Assembly: GCA_017448975.1 (NCBI GenBank)
Contig: JAFSKN010000040.1
Span: forward strand, 28,366-92,365
DNA from: Clostridia bacterium
GTDB taxonomy: Bacteria > Bacillota > Clostridia > Christensenellales > Aristaeellaceae
Direction of reading: 5' to 3'
Length of the DNA: 64,000 nucleotides
Both the position numbers and the translations under genes were made by a program. Every line of letters starts with the position of its first letter. Position 1 is the stretch's first letter. The notes below the pieces were generated by a model. It saw only the letters and a program-made list of their open reading frames with translations, made no database searches and was not told the DNA's origin. Shown here piece after piece: positions 57,877-64,000 of this stretch.

Positions 57877-58173
57877 TTATTCAATGGTCAAAATATCAGC
57901 AAACCCGGTCACCTCGAAAACTTCCATCACGATTTCGTTGGCACGAATCACCTTCATGCCGCCCTTTTGGGCCATGACCTTGTGGGCGGAAAGCAGCACC
58001 CGCAGACCGGCGGAAGAAATGTATTCCAGCTTGGCAAAATCCAGGGTCAAGCTTTCAGCGCCGGGCATGGAATGATTCAGTTCCGCTTCCAGCTCCGGGG
58101 CGGTGGTGGTATCCAAACGGCCTTCCAGGGCAATTTCAAGATTGGTCCCATTCTGATGCTTGGTAATAGTCAT
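57877..58173 (-). CDS. STAS-domain anti-sigma factor antagonist
   Basis: A 98-residue STAS protein of the SpoIIAA/RsbV type: IALEGRLDTTTAPELEAEL, LTLDFAKLEYISSAGLRVLL with the phosphorylatable Ser in ISSAG, and MKVIRANEIVMEVFEVTGFA. When not phosphorylated it would bind an RsbW-like partner, likely the next gene. The SpoIIE-type phosphatase at 4232-5860 is a candidate activator. The start at 58173 follows GAGGAGGG; longer frames are rejected. It lies within the decarboxylase operon. Confidence 0.9.
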   Translation of the reverse strand: MTITKHQNGTNLEIALEGRLDTTTAPELEAELNHSMPGAESLTLDFAKLEYISSAGLRVLLSAHKVMAQKGGMKVIRANEIVMEVFEVTGFADILTIE

Positions 58174-58306
58174 ATTTTTTCCCTCCTCTGATTGATGTAT
58201 CTTGTTTTTCAAAAAGTGCTTAAAGTCCAGCGCGCGGATTTCAGTCCGGGCAAGCGCTCAAAGCGCCCGCATTTTTCGCGGCGCGCGACACTCTGTCCTT
58301 GTGTTT

Positions 58307-59794
58307 TTAACCGAACATGCTCAGCAGCACACCCGCCGCGATGGCGGAACCGATGACGCCCGCCACATTGGGGCCCATGGCGTGCATGAGCAGGAAGTTG
58401 GCGGGGTTTTCCTTCTGGCCTACCATCTGGCTGACGCGGGCCGCCATGGGCACGGCGGAAACGCCGGCGGAGCCGATGAGGGGGTTGATCTTGCCGCCGG
58501 TGAGCTTGTTCATGAGCTTGGCCAGCAGCAGGCCGCCCGCGGTGCCCATGCCGAAGGCCACCACGCCTAAGGCGATGATTTCCAGGGTCTGGAGGCGCAG
58601 GAAGGTCTGGGCCGTGGCGGTGGCGCCCACGGTGATGCCAAGGAAGATGGTGACGATGTTCATCAGCTCGTTCTGCACCGTCTTGTTCAGGCGTTCCACC
58701 ACGCCGCACTCGCGCATCAGGTTGCCCAGCATGAGACACCCAACCAGAGGAGTGGCGGAGGGCAGCAGCAGGGACACCAGGATGGTGACCACGATGGGGA
58801 AGATCACCTTTTCGGTGTGGGAAACGGGACGGAGCTGCTGCATCACGATCTGGCGCTCCTTCTTGGTGGTGAGCGCCTTCATGATGGGGGGCTGGATGAC
58901 CGGCACCAGGGCCATGTAGCTGTATGCGGCCACGGCGATGGGGCCCAGCAGGTGGGGGGCCAGCTTGCCGGTGAGCCAGATGGCCGTGGGGCCGTCCGCG
59001 CCGCCGATGATGCCGATGGCGCCCGCTTCAGCGGTGGTAAAGCCGAAGAGGTAGTAAGCGCCCAGGAAGGTCATGAAAATGCCCAGCTGAGCGGCGGCAC
59101 CGAGGAGCAGGGTTTTGGGGTTGGCGATGAGGGGGCCGAAGTCCGTGCCCGCGCCGACACCGATGAAGATGAGGCAGGGATAGATGCCCAGCTTCACGCC
59201 CAAGTACAGGTAGTCCAGCAGGCCGGGCGTGACCTTTTCACCGGCGGTAGCCAGCAGCACGCCTAAGGAGGAGAACACCTGTCCGTCGCTGATGAAGGCG
59301 GCGGAATCCTTGATGATGATGGAGGTGCTTTCGGCTAAGATGGTCACGCCGTCCTCGGCCACCAGCTGGCCCAAAGCGGTGAGCTGCGCGCCCACGGAAT
59401 AGGAGGTGGTGATCTGGCCGATCACGTTGCCGTTGATCAGCACCGCCCCGGCGTTGTTCACGACCAAAGCGCCCTGCTCCACCAGGTCTTTCAGCCCGGC
59501 GATGTCCTTTGAGTTCACCAATATGGCTCCGCCGAACAGGCTCCAGTTGGCATGGCCGCCCGCGAACAGGCTTTCATGGTAGACCTCGCTGCCCAGCAGG
59601 TTGGTGAGCAGCATGCCGAAAGCGATGGGAAGCAGCAAAAGGGGCTCGAATTTTTTCACGATTGCCAAATAAATCAGCAGGCAGGCCACAGCCACCATGA
59701 CCAGGGCCAGCGGATCCCGCAGAAACATGGCAATGCCGGATTCGTTTGCCAGGTCTCCCAGCGTTTCCAGGATATTGATGGATCGCGTTTCCAC
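58307..59794 (-). CDS. oadB: Na+-translocating decarboxylase beta subunit, with ~115-residue insertion
   Basis: A 495-residue integral membrane protein of the OadB/MmdB/GcdB family that couples decarboxylation of carboxybiotin to Na+ export. The conserved [48 protein letters not shown] and [17 protein letters not shown] regions with their Asp, Asn and Ser residues are intact. Relatives are about 375-430 residues. Here residues ~73-190 ([20 protein letters not shown] through TAGEKVTPG) form an extra, beta-rich-looking domain between the first helices and the conserved core. The gene lies 118 nt behind the biotin carrier. Confidence 0.92.
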   Translation of the reverse strand: METRSINILETLGDLANESGIAMFLRDPLALVMVAVACLLIYLAIVKKFEPLLLLPIAFGMLLTNLLGSEVYHESLFAGGHANWSLFGGAILVNSKDIAGLKDLVEQGALVVNNAGAVLINGNVIGQITTSYSVGAQLTALGQLVAEDGVTILAESTSIIIKDSAAFISDGQVFSSLGVLLATAGEKVTPGLLDYLYLGVKLGIYPCLIFIGVGAGTDFGPLIANPKTLLLGAAAQLGIFMTFLGAYYLFGFTTAEAGAIGIIGGADGPTAIWLTGKLAPHLLGPIAVAAYSYMALVPVIQPPIMKALTTKKERQIVMQQLRPVSHTEKVIFPIVVTILVSLLLPSATPLVGCLMLGNLMRECGVVERLNKTVQNELMNIVTIFLGITVGATATAQTFLRLQTLEIIALGVVAFGMGTAGGLLLAKLMNKLTGGKINPLIGSAGVSAVPMAARVSQMVGQKENPANFLLMHAMGPNVAGVIGSAIAAGVLLSMFG

Positions 59795-59912
59795 GGAAGA
59801 AGCTCCTTTCTTTTGGATGCCCGGTGTGCTCGCTCACGCGGCCCACCGGGACGGCCAACCGCGCTTCGCGCCGGTTGCCTCATCCAACAAATTCAGATTG
59901 AAAAAATCTTCC

Positions 59913-60296
59913 TTAGTTCAGGACCACCAGCACGTCGCCGGAGTTGACGGACGCGCCCTTGCTCACGTTCACCTGGGCGATGGAGCCGTCCTGGGGAGCC
60001 AGGATCTCGTTTTCCATCTTCATGGCTTCCAGGATCAGCAGGATGTCGCCCTTCTTCACGGCCTGGCCCTGGCTGACCTTCACATCCAGGATGGTGCCGG
60101 GCATGGGAGCGTTCACCTTGGTGCCCGCGGCCACGGGGGCGGCGGCCTTCGGCGCGGCGGGCTTGGCCGCGGGGGCGGCTTTGGGGGCGGCGGCAACGGG
60201 AGCTGCTGCTTTGGGCGCGGCGCTTTCGCCCGCGGCCACTTCTTCTACTTCCACTTCATACGCGGTGCCGTTGACGGTGATATTGAATTTACGCAT
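59913..60296 (-). CDS. Biotin carboxyl carrier protein with Ala/Pro linker
   Basis: A 127-residue carrier: short N-terminal [20 protein letters not shown], an Ala/Pro/Lys-rich flexible linker (~residues 24-58), and a biotinyl domain with the EAMKMEN site (Lys biotinylated). It is of the GcdC/MmdC/1.3S type that shuttles CO2 from a carboxyltransferase to the membrane pump. It is the only biotin carrier in the operon and may serve both carboxyltransferases. Ribosome binding site GAGGAGG. Confidence 0.94.
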   Translation of the reverse strand: MRKFNITVNGTAYEVEVEEVAAGESAAPKAAAPVAAAPKAAPAAKPAAPKAAAPVAAGTKVNAPMPGTILDVKVSQGQAVKKGDILLILEAMKMENEILAPQDGSIAQVNVSKGASVNSGDVLVVLN

Positions 60297-60366
60297 GATA
60301 TGAATCCTCCTCTTAAAGATGAATCAATGTATGAAGCCAGTCATCCTTTTCACGAACGCTTTAGGT

Positions 60367-60478
60367 CAGAGTTGAGAGTTTAGAGTTGAGAGTTGAGATG
60401 ATATAGTGTTTACTACAGGAGTATCCTGTCTGACTGACTAAATAAAGCTCAACTCTCAACTCTCCACTCTCAACTCTA
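60367..60478. repeat. Heptad-arm inverted repeat (GAGAGTT family, copy 5) inside an operon
   Basis: AGAGTTGAGAGTTTAGAGTT and GAGAGTTGAGAT at the left; GCTCAACTCTCAACTCTCC and ACTCTCAACTCTAC at the right; the centre holds ATATAGTGTTTACTACAGGA. It lies between the gamma subunit and the biotin carrier and could form a hairpin in the mRNA. Confidence 0.8.
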
Positions 60479-60480
60479 CA

Positions 60481-60843
60481 TTAAAAATGGCTGAAGATCT
60501 GTTCTTCCCTGGCGGCACGGGCCCGGGCGGAAGCGCTCTGCGTCCTGCGGACGCGGCGCACCACGAAGCCGCTTTCTTTTCCCTCCGCCTGCCAGACGGC
60601 GGCGATGGCGGCGGTAATGGCCGCGATGATGGCCCCGTCGTCCTCTTCGGGTTCCGGTTCCGCCTGCACGGCGGGCGCGGGGGCGGCGGCCTTCGGCGCG
60701 GGGGCGGCCGCGGCCTTGGAGGCTTTCTTCCGGCCGGTGATGCTGGTCATCACGGAAATGCAGGCGATCAGGATCACCAGCCCGCAGAACACCACCAGCA
60801 TGCCCACGCCCATGGTGGACAGGCTCAGCGATAATCTATCCAT
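60481..60843 (-). CDS. oadG: Decarboxylase gamma subunit, OadG type
   Basis: A 120-residue protein with one N-terminal membrane helix (MGVGMLVVFCGLVILIACIS), an Ala/Pro/Lys-rich linker, an acidic patch (EPEPEEDDGA) and a conserved helix (IIAAITAAIAAVWQAEGKES) with a basic end. This is the OadG/MmdD pattern: a small anchor that holds the soluble carboxyltransferase and biotin carrier on the pump. It lies 12 nt behind the MmdA-like gene. Confidence 0.88.
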   Translation of the reverse strand: MDRLSLSLSTMGVGMLVVFCGLVILIACISVMTSITGRKKASKAAAAPAPKAAAPAPAVQAEPEPEEDDGAIIAAITAAIAAVWQAEGKESGFVVRRVRRTQSASARARAAREEQIFSHF

Positions 60844-60855
60844 CCCGAACCCTCC

Positions 60856-62310
60856 TTACAGCGGCAGGTTGCCGTGCTTCTTGGGCAGGTTCACGTCATG
60901 CTTGGAGGCCAGCAGTTCCAGGGCGGCGATGATGTACTTCCGGGTTTCCCGGGGCTCGATCACGTCGTCCACGATGCCCGCCTTGGCGGCGGCAAGCGCG
61001 CCGAAGCGCTGGGCGTAATCCGCTTCCAGAGCGTCCCGGCTTTCCCCGGCGTTCAGCTTATCCCCGTCCAGGGTCTGCACGGCGGCTTCCTTGGTGAGGG
61101 GAGAAATGACGGCGGTGGGCCAGGCGTAGCTCATATCGGCGATGGATTTGCCGCCCATGGCCACGTAAGCCGCGCCCACGGCGCTGCCGGTGATCACGGC
61201 GATCTTGGGGGCGGTGGCTTCCGCGTAGGCGTACAGCAAATCAGCCGCGCCCCGCAGCAGCGCGCCCTGATGGCCCGCCAGCGGCACGGACAGGCCGTCG
61301 GTGTTCACCAGAGAGATCACGGGGAGCTGGTAGCAGTCGCACAGGCGCACGAACCGCGCGGCCTTGCGGCTGTCCTGGCTGGAAAGCCGTCCGCCGTCGG
61401 CGCTGTGGTCGTTGGCCACCAGGCCCACGGTATGGCCGCCCACCCGGCACAGGGCCGTGCGGATGGCGGGGCCGTAGCCCTTGTACAGCTCGATCAGCAT
61501 GCCGCTGTCGGCCAGATCCTGCATGAGGGCCGCCGCGCCGTCGGGATCCTCCGCGGAAAGCTCCCGGTTCAGATCCTCGCCGTCAGCAAGGGGCGCGTCC
61601 TCCATGTTGCAGGCGGGCAGCAGGTCGATCAGAGCGGCGATCTGGGCCACGGCTTCCTCTTCGGTGGCGGCGGTCAGCGCGCAGGCGCCCTGCGCGTCCA
61701 TGGTCTCCGCGCCGAAGAGCTGCTGGGCGGTCTTTTCCCGGCCCTTTTCGCTGTTCATCACCTGGGCGGTGTGCAGCGCGATTTCGCCGGTCTTTTTCAC
61801 CTGGATGTTAAAGTCGGTCAGCTGGGTGATCATGGCGGCGAGCCCACGGCAGGGCCCCATGACGCAGCTGATCAGCGGGCACACGCCGGACAGCCGCGCC
61901 AGTGCGCCCAAAATCTCCGCGTAGGCGGGCAGGGCGTCCATGCCTTCGGACAGCTTGACGCCCGCGCTGTCCAGCAGCGCCACCACGGGCGCGCCGGTGA
62001 CCTTCGCCATGCGCAGCACTTTCAGGATTTTTTCCGCCTGCGCCTTGGTCATGGCCCCACTGCCGGACGCGAAATCCTGGGCGAAGCAATAGACCGCCTG
62101 GCCGTTTACCGTGCCGCAGCCGGCCACCACGTTGCCGTTCTGCTTCAGCGCGTCCATTTCCACAAAGCTGCCCGCGTCAAACAGCTTGGCGGCCCGTTCC
62201 CGGGCTGTGCATTTGCCGTCGGCATGCTGCTTGGCGATGCGTTCGGCGTCCCCTTGCAGGACGGCGGCTTTTTCAGCGGCCAGCGCCTGCAGTTTTTCGG
62301 ACATTTCCAT
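60856..62310 (-). CDS. mmdA: Acyl-CoA carboxyltransferase (MmdA/12S type)
   Basis: A 484-residue carboxyltransferase of the methylmalonyl-CoA decarboxylase alpha / propionyl-CoA carboxylase beta family: GKCTARERAAKLFDAGSFVE, the acyl-CoA and biotin site segments DSAGVKLSEGMDALPAYAEI, GPCRGLAAMITQLTDFNIQV and VITGSAVGAAYVAMGGKSIA. It moves CO2 between methylmalonyl-CoA (or another acyl-CoA) and biotin. First gene of the leftward operon. Two starts are possible, ATG 62310 and ATG 62304 (two residues shorter). The sequence is slightly diverged (Cys-rich LSGVCPLISCVMG). Confidence 0.9.
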   Translation of the reverse strand: MEMSEKLQALAAEKAAVLQGDAERIAKQHADGKCTARERAAKLFDAGSFVEMDALKQNGNVVAGCGTVNGQAVYCFAQDFASGSGAMTKAQAEKILKVLRMAKVTGAPVVALLDSAGVKLSEGMDALPAYAEILGALARLSGVCPLISCVMGPCRGLAAMITQLTDFNIQVKKTGEIALHTAQVMNSEKGREKTAQQLFGAETMDAQGACALTAATEEEAVAQIAALIDLLPACNMEDAPLADGEDLNRELSAEDPDGAAALMQDLADSGMLIELYKGYGPAIRTALCRVGGHTVGLVANDHSADGGRLSSQDSRKAARFVRLCDCYQLPVISLVNTDGLSVPLAGHQGALLRGAADLLYAYAEATAPKIAVITGSAVGAAYVAMGGKSIADMSYAWPTAVISPLTKEAAVQTLDGDKLNAGESRDALEADYAQRFGALAAAKAGIVDDVIEPRETRKYIIAALELLASKHDVNLPKKHGNLPL

Positions 62311-62577
62311 TCCCTTTTCCCCCATTTCCATATGGTTTCGGTGATGAAGGTTCGGAAAAATATACCATAGCCTTTCTTCTGCCCCTTCCACAATACGTGA
62401 AAAACGAAAGAAAAGCCTCATCCTAACCCAAATTTCCCTATTCACCGTGAACGCCCCTTTTCCTGCCTCTTTCGCGCAAAAATTTCATATTTGGGGAAGA
62501 AAAGACAGATAAAGTACGTTTTTATCCATGAAATGGCAGGACTCACGGCGGCGCGAACCAAAACCCCTCGGGAATCG

Positions 62578-62606
62578 TTGCGAACGGGCCCGAAACGTGA
62601 TACAAT
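62578..62606 (+). promoter_or_regulatory. Sigma-A promoter of the SH3 protein at 62649
   Basis: TTGCGA (62578-62583), 17 bp, TACAAT (62601-62606). Confidence 0.75.
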
Positions 62607-62648
62607 TTTCCCGAGATGAAAAAACAGGAAAAAAGGAGCTGATCCCAA

Positions 62649-63764
62649 ATGAAGCGGGCGGTGCTGTGCCTCATGGCGGCGGTGATTTTGCTGACGGCAA
62701 TGATCGCCGTCCCGGCGGGGGCGGAATCGGTGCTGGATAATTATGCCAAGGGAAAATTTAACATAAAAAAGACCTACGCGGTATACTCCGGCCCCGGCGA
62801 GCAATACGTGCGCGCCAACAGCGGCAAGGCCACCTACGGCGGCGGCGCGTGCCGTATTTACGGGGTGACGGGGAACTGGGTCATGATGGGCTATGGCCTT
62901 TCTGACGGCGGATACCGCATCGGCTATGTCAGCGCGGATATCCTGGATACCCTGTACAATCTGGAGGGAAATATCAATTACAGCCTGACCTTCCAGCCGT
63001 ATACCGCCTATGCGGACAATGCCTGCCAGGTGACGGACGACCCGGTGATCGATAACAAGATCATTTATAACGTTCCTTCGGGCGCGGCGGTGACCGTGCT
63101 GTGCACCTACGGCAGAACCTGGGCCTATGTGGAGCTACAGAGCGCCTACGGGCCCATGCGGGGGTTCGTAAGATCCAAGCACCTGAACGGCTGGGTCGAG
63201 CCTGATCCCACCTATTATGTGATCACCCCCGCGCCCACGCGCCAGCCTACGCCCCGGCCCACGCCCCGGCCAACGGCACAGCCCATGCCGACCTATTCTC
63301 CCTATTATCCGGTGTATCCCACGCAGGCCCCCACCGGCGGCACGTCGAATTATTTTTACCATCAGACCAACCGGGGCGAATGGCTGCCCTCGACCCAGTC
63401 CGTGCGGTTTTCGGGAAGCTGGCCCGTGTATTCCGGCCCCGGCACCTACTATTACCGGGCCAATAACAACAGAGCCACCATGGGCGGCGGCGTATGCCAG
63501 GTGTACGGTGTGGAAGGAAATTGGGTGATGATCGGCTACGGCCTGTCCAACGGCAATTACCGCATCGGTTATATCAGTGTGGATGCCCCTCCCCGCATGG
63601 GCCTGCGTATCCCTTACCTGGATTTCCAGGCCACCACCCGCCGCGTGATATATACTTCCGACTTGACGGACGATCCCGTGTGCTACACCCCCACCGTTAC
63701 CACCCTGCCCGCGGGCACCTATGTGCTGTTCCTGGGTTATGTGCAGGAAAGGGGCGAAACCTAG
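62649..63764 (+). CDS. Secreted protein with two SH3 modules, ending at a premature amber codon
   Basis: A 371-residue exported protein: signal peptide (MKRAVLCLMAAVILLTAMIA), first SH3 pair (~30-175; TYAVYSGPGEQYVRANSGKA), a Pro/Thr linker (PAPTRQPTPRPTPRPTAQPM) and a second, parallel SH3 pair (~250-371; WPVYSGPGTYYYRANNNRAT). The first half ends TYGRTWAYVELQSAYGPMRG; the second reads QERGET, TAG at 63762-63764, then AYVEVLAAGSIMRGFVPAWC to a TAA at 63831-63833. The TAG falls exactly where TGG (Trp) stands in the first half, so the last 22 residues are lost. Confidence 0.85.
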   Translation: MKRAVLCLMAAVILLTAMIAVPAGAESVLDNYAKGKFNIKKTYAVYSGPGEQYVRANSGKATYGGGACRIYGVTGNWVMMGYGLSDGGYRIGYVSADILDTLYNLEGNINYSLTFQPYTAYADNACQVTDDPVIDNKIIYNVPSGAAVTVLCTYGRTWAYVELQSAYGPMRGFVRSKHLNGWVEPDPTYYVITPAPTRQPTPRPTPRPTAQPMPTYSPYYPVYPTQAPTGGTSNYFYHQTNRGEWLPSTQSVRFSGSWPVYSGPGTYYYRANNNRATMGGGVCQVYGVEGNWVMIGYGLSNGNYRIGYISVDAPPRMGLRIPYLDFQATTRRVIYTSDLTDDPVCYTPTVTTLPAGTYVLFLGYVQERGET

Positions 63765-63885
63765 GCTTATGTGGAGGTGCTGGCAGCCGGGTCCATCATG
63801 CGCGGCTTTGTGCCGGCCTGGTGCCTGCAATAAAGGCGGCAGGCTGACTGGGAAAACCTTAAAGGACACTTTAAGTCACAAGGAA

Positions 63886-63952
63886 GCGAGGGCCTGTGCG
63901 GCCCTCGCGCACCTGCACCAGGAGGTTTCACCTCCTGGACCTCTTACCCGGA
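63886..63952. repeat. Left end of a seventh composite element, cut by the window edge
   Basis: GCGAGGGCCtgtgcGGCCCTCGC and CCAGGAGGtttcaCCTCCTGG have the form of the left hairpin pair of copies 1-6. The rest lies outside the window. Confidence 0.55.
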
Positions 63953-64000
63953 AGCCGCTTGAAAGGGAAAAGGAAGTTGGTTCCCGGTGATGCATGAAAG

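Noticed and set aside
63762-63764. TAG as a sense codon in a recoded genome
   Set aside because: TAG ends the DUF368 gene at its normal length, and other genes show no in-frame TAG; a point mutation is simpler.
1-64000. CRISPR arrays, tRNA or rRNA genes
   Set aside because: No regularly spaced direct repeats with unique spacers and no tRNA-like cloverleaf with T-loop sequence were seen; the regular repeats found are inverted.

Overview
The window reads as chromosomal DNA of a high-GC, spore-forming member of the Bacillota, most likely an uncultured gut-type member of class Clostridia. Grounds for this: yabP/yabQ sporulation genes, SpoIIE/STAS partner-switching proteins, sigma-A promoters of the TTGACA-N17-TATAAT type, GG(A)GG ribosome binding sites, a Na+-pumping biotin decarboxylase cluster, and carbohydrate genes (fucI, uxuA, GH27, GH5). 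TAA, TGA and TAG all serve as stops. The exact genus cannot be read from the sequence. No tRNA, rRNA, CRISPR array, insertion sequence or integrase gene was seen.

Layout. 1-7021: a polyprenyl-phosphate sugar transferase, a MATE transporter fused to a kinase-like ATPase fold with a SpoIIE-type phosphatase behind it, and a DHH phosphoesterase. 7073-7571: a replication origin with DnaA boxes and DnaA-trio repeats directly in front of dnaN; dnaA is not next to it. 9160-18966: a DUF368 lipid-carrier flippase, DUF2974 hydrolase, PduL, a MATE transporter, a MazEF-like toxin-antitoxin cassette, HD-GYP and L-fucose isomerase. 18981-23753: thioesterase and a Fbp-type ABC importer with a fused permease. 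24437-30967: a low-GC secreted C39-like protein, alpha-galactosidase, mannonate dehydratase and a secreted protein that appears to start at CTG. 31169-41817: an XRE-AbrB/ABC operon, glyS, diguanylate cyclase, GH5, a secreted caspase-like protein, and small membrane proteins. 42289-46758: a heterodimeric ABC exporter. 47044-52697: an ABC-2 transporter operon interrupted by a type I toxin-antitoxin locus and followed by a GNAT toxin cassette. 52750-55425: recO, yabP, yabQ and an L,D-transpeptidase. 55909-62310: a leftward operon with two carboxyltransferases, biotin carrier, Na+ pump subunits and two partner-switching proteins. 62649 to the end: an SH3 protein cut short by an amber codon.

Three things stand out. 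(1) Two unrelated two-gene toxin-antitoxin cassettes (13893-14556 and 50955-51924) each sit at the stop codon of a transporter gene, and each is followed by a second, mostly synonymously diverged copy of that gene's 3' end (82 and 108 bp). (2) At least six intergenic regions are filled by composite multi-hairpin elements of about 330-460 bp: inverted terminal hairpin pairs around a clover-like palindrome. A further module is present in three copies whose stems differ in sequence but keep their pairing. (3) A complete type I toxin-antitoxin locus (29-codon hydrophobic peptide, opposing consensus promoters, antisense terminator) lies between two permease genes.

Functionally the genes suggest a fermenter of plant or mucin sugars (fucose, uronates, alpha-galactosides, beta-glucans) that may couple carboxyl transfer or decarboxylation to Na+ export and may form propionate (PduL, MmdA-like subunit). 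It also carries many secreted SH3, LRR and protease-like proteins.
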